In this document: positions 62,228 to 64,000 of the stretch, in pieces
How the letters are laid out: the number at the start of each line of letters is the position of its first letter
Position numbering within the stretch: position 1 is the first letter of the stretch
Source: Nostoc sp. FACHB-973
Lineage (GTDB): Bacteria > Cyanobacteriota > Cyanobacteriia > Cyanobacteriales > Nostocaceae
Reading direction: 5' to 3'
Assembly (NCBI RefSeq): GCF_014698115.1
Contig: NZ_JACJSJ010000030.1
Location: 1 to 64,000, forward strand
DNA length: 64,000 nt
Program-made: the position numbers and the translations under genes
The notes under the pieces: model-generated
What the model was told of the DNA's origin: nothing
Database searches by the model: none
What the model saw: only the letters and a program-made list of their open reading frames with translations

Positions 62228-64000
62228 ATGGATAAGATGAGTTCTGTTAGTGTAGCGATCGCTTGGTGTTTGGCTTGGGGTGATGAGCGAAAACCTAAAT
62301 ATGATTTGCCAGTCTTACAGCAAATGCGACAGGCTTTAAATAAGGGAGAAGAAGTTCCTGGGGAAGTTCAGTCGTTAGTCAAGCAGGTGCGGAAATTACA
62401 AGGTATTGATAAAAATTACTTTCCTAAAACTCTAGATGAATTAAAGAATAAGTATCCTGATTTATGGAATCAGACTACTCGTATTGGTTTAGTTTATGGT
62501 GGTGCGACTAAGATTAAACACTATGTATTTGAATCAGCTAAAATTCAAGATATTCGCGGTGCATCTAGGTTATTAGACAGAATAAATCAGGTGGATTTAC
62601 CAGCATTTTTTAATCAAAATTATCAACCTGATAAAAATCACCCTAATCGTTATAATGCTCAGTGTAATCAAGTTAGACAATGGCTAGATGCTAATTTTTT
62701 TGTTGACTACAAACTCTCAGATGTATTAATTCCTGAACTTATTATTTATTCAACTGGTGGTAATATTCTCACTTTTTGTCCATCTGCATATATTAATGAT
62801 TTAGCAAATGCTATTGAAAAGCGTTATACAGAAGAAACATTAACTGCTAACTCCTGCGCGGTTGGAGATAAATTTAGACTTCTAGAAATTCGTTTTGGCT
62901 TGCTACGAGAGCCGATTGAAAATACATTATGGTTAGATTGGTATCGTCAGCAATATAAAAAGCCATTAGTACAAGCTTACTTTGGGAATTTGGAAAAGAA
63001 TCTAGAAAATTCTCAAACAGAAAGCTTTACGGAATCTGCTGTTTCTGTCGAAAATGCTTTTGCAGAGCGCAAAAATTTTAACGAATTAGCAACAAAATTA
63101 GCAATTTTATTTAATCAACGTCGCAGTGGTCATGATTTTTATGGTCGTCCCAGTCGCCGTTACCCTCCCATGTTTGAAACTCATCCTTATTTGATGCGTG
63201 ATGAAGGAGAACGTAGATCGGCTGTGATGATTGTCCAACCACCAGAACTACCTAGAGAATCCCATTTTTCGGAAGCTTCAGCGCGTAAAAATTTAGTTGG
63301 TTATAGAGCCAAGAAAGGAAATCCAGATATACCTGGATGGTATCAAAACTCTCAATTGACTTGGGAAAGTATCAGAGTTGAAGGCTGGGTAGATAAATTT
63401 AATTCATTTCTCAAAGAGAATCCTAGTCTTCAAGAAAAATACTACACGGAATTTGAACATAATGAGGTTGAAATTGCCCAAAATCTCAGCCATATTGCCA
63501 ATGCGAGTAATGGTTTCATTGCCTATATCTATGCTGATGGTAATAACATGGGTGGCTATATTCAGAAAAAAATTAAAACACCACAGGATTATAAAGATTT
63601 TAGTAGAGATGTAGAATTAGCGACAGAATACGCTGTTTACCAAGCATTAGCAGAGTATCTGCATCCGCACAAGTTGCAAAATCTCAATGATGAAGAATCT
63701 TTTCTCGATAATGGTGATTTAGTTCATCCTTTTGAAATTATTACCATTGGTGGTGATGACATTATCCTGATTGTACCTGCTAATAAAGCCTTGCAAATCG
63801 CTAAAATTATCGGCGAAAGATTTGAACAAATCCTGCTCAAACAAATGCCATTATTTGAACAGGAAACAGCAGAAGAGGAATTGAAATGTATTGTCGGTGA
63901 TTATCAAATAAAACAACCCCATAAACCAGTAAATTTAAAAAAATGCCATCGCTACAAACCAACTGATGCTGAACCTTCTCAATGTCAACTCAGCACCTCT
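62228..64000 (+). CDS. cas10: type III CRISPR Cas10 (Cmr2-like), partial at the window end
   Basis: 591 codons are visible and the frame runs off the window. The first palm segment is RIGLVYGGATKIKHYVFESA and GASRLLDRINQVDLPAFF; the second has YADGNNMG (435-442) and the cyclase motif IGGDDI (G508-D511). These are Cas10 features for making cyclic oligoadenylates on target RNA binding. The N-terminus (about 85 residues before the first palm) holds no HD nuclease motif, so this is an HD-less Cas10. It begins 12 bases after the Csx3 fusion. The other effector genes must lie beyond 64000. Confidence 0.88.
   Translation, partial: MDKMSSVSVAIAWCLAWGDERKPKYDLPVLQQMRQALNKGEEVPGEVQSLVKQVRKLQGIDKNYFPKTLDELKNKYPDLWNQTTRIGLVYGGATKIKHYVFESAKIQDIRGASRLLDRINQVDLPAFFNQNYQPDKNHPNRYNAQCNQVRQWLDANFFVDYKLSDVLIPELIIYSTGGNILTFCPSAYINDLANAIEKRYTEETLTANSCAVGDKFRLLEIRFGLLREPIENTLWLDWYRQQYKKPLVQAYFGNLEKNLENSQTESFTESAVSVENAFAERKNFNELATKLAILFNQRRSGHDFYGRPSRRYPPMFETHPYLMRDEGERRSAVMIVQPPELPRESHFSEASARKNLVGYRAKKGNPDIPGWYQNSQLTWESIRVEGWVDKFNSFLKENPSLQEKYYTEFEHNEVEIAQNLSHIANASNGFIAYIYADGNNMGGYIQKKIKTPQDYKDFSRDVELATEYAVYQALAEYLHPHKLQNLNDEESFLDNGDLVHPFEIITIGGDDIILIVPANKALQIAKIIGERFEQILLKQMPLFEQETAEEELKCIVGDYQIKQPHKPVNLKKCHRYKPTDAEPSQCQLSTS

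Overview
The window looks like chromosome of a filamentous, heterocyst-type (Nostocales-like) cyanobacterium. The octamer GCGATCGC (HIP1) recurs throughout. Heptameric short tandem repeats such as GGGGACT/GGGGATT and GTCATTT sit between genes. Photosynthesis-lineage genes are present: psb30 (ycf12), a CpcS/CpeS-type phycobilin lyase, sqdB/sqdX, ycf46-like and ycf35-like genes, and a cyaB1-type adenylate cyclase. The genus cannot be fixed from the sequence alone.

Layout. 1-9 kb: intergenic repeats, an HD phosphohydrolase, bifunctional putA, a GNAT acetyltransferase, a hybrid histidine kinase whose upstream PAS domain has decayed, and a BtuF-like binding protein. 9.3-18 kb: a 2542-residue coiled-coil protein with a C-type-lectin domain, a hydrophobic/helical-repeat middle, a pesticin/T4-lysozyme-like domain and an RTX-type C-terminus, preceded by a GNAT-domain gene. 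18-22.8 kb: a split UPF0016 cation transporter pair, a YkgJ-type cysteine-cluster protein, psb30, recJ and a secreted protein. 23.3-27.7 kb: an outer-membrane-like 911-residue protein, a secreted 158-residue protein and a double-glycine, Gly/Tyr/Phe/Ser-rich peptide gene. 28-33 kb: pstS-pstC-pstA-pstB preceded by an orphan sulfate-binding protein. 33.6-43.4 kb: phycobilin lyase, an orphan C5-cytosine methyltransferase, then purC-bamA-lpxC-fabZ-lpxA-lpxB (outer-membrane biogenesis and lipid A). 44-54 kb: a small conserved gene, cyaB1, the sulfolipid cluster sqdB-DUF4291-sqdX, a lipoprotein, and the ycf46/ycf35 group. 54-64 kb: an accessory, defence-like region with hicBA, a GIY-YIG protein, a ribbon-helix-helix-like gene, a DUF488-DUF488-dual-OB operon, a truncated Uma2 gene, and the edge of a type III CRISPR locus. 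That locus holds a WYL regulator, a SpoT-like HD protein, solo Csx3, a Csx3-P-loop fusion and a Cas10 that runs off the window.

How the genes work together. The clearest functional groups are phosphate uptake, lipid A and outer-membrane assembly, sulfolipid synthesis, and type III CRISPR signalling with ring-nuclease candidates. The two least explained systems are the giant lectin/lysozyme-like protein with its GNAT partner, and the double-glycine peptide with its outer-membrane-like neighbour. Small repeats have invaded coding sequence in several places: in frame inside recJ (twice) and cyaB1, and at the stop codons of recJ, lpxB and one UPF0016 gene.

Limits. All calls come from reading sequence and from remembered family features. 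No database search, structure prediction or comparison with other genomes was run.
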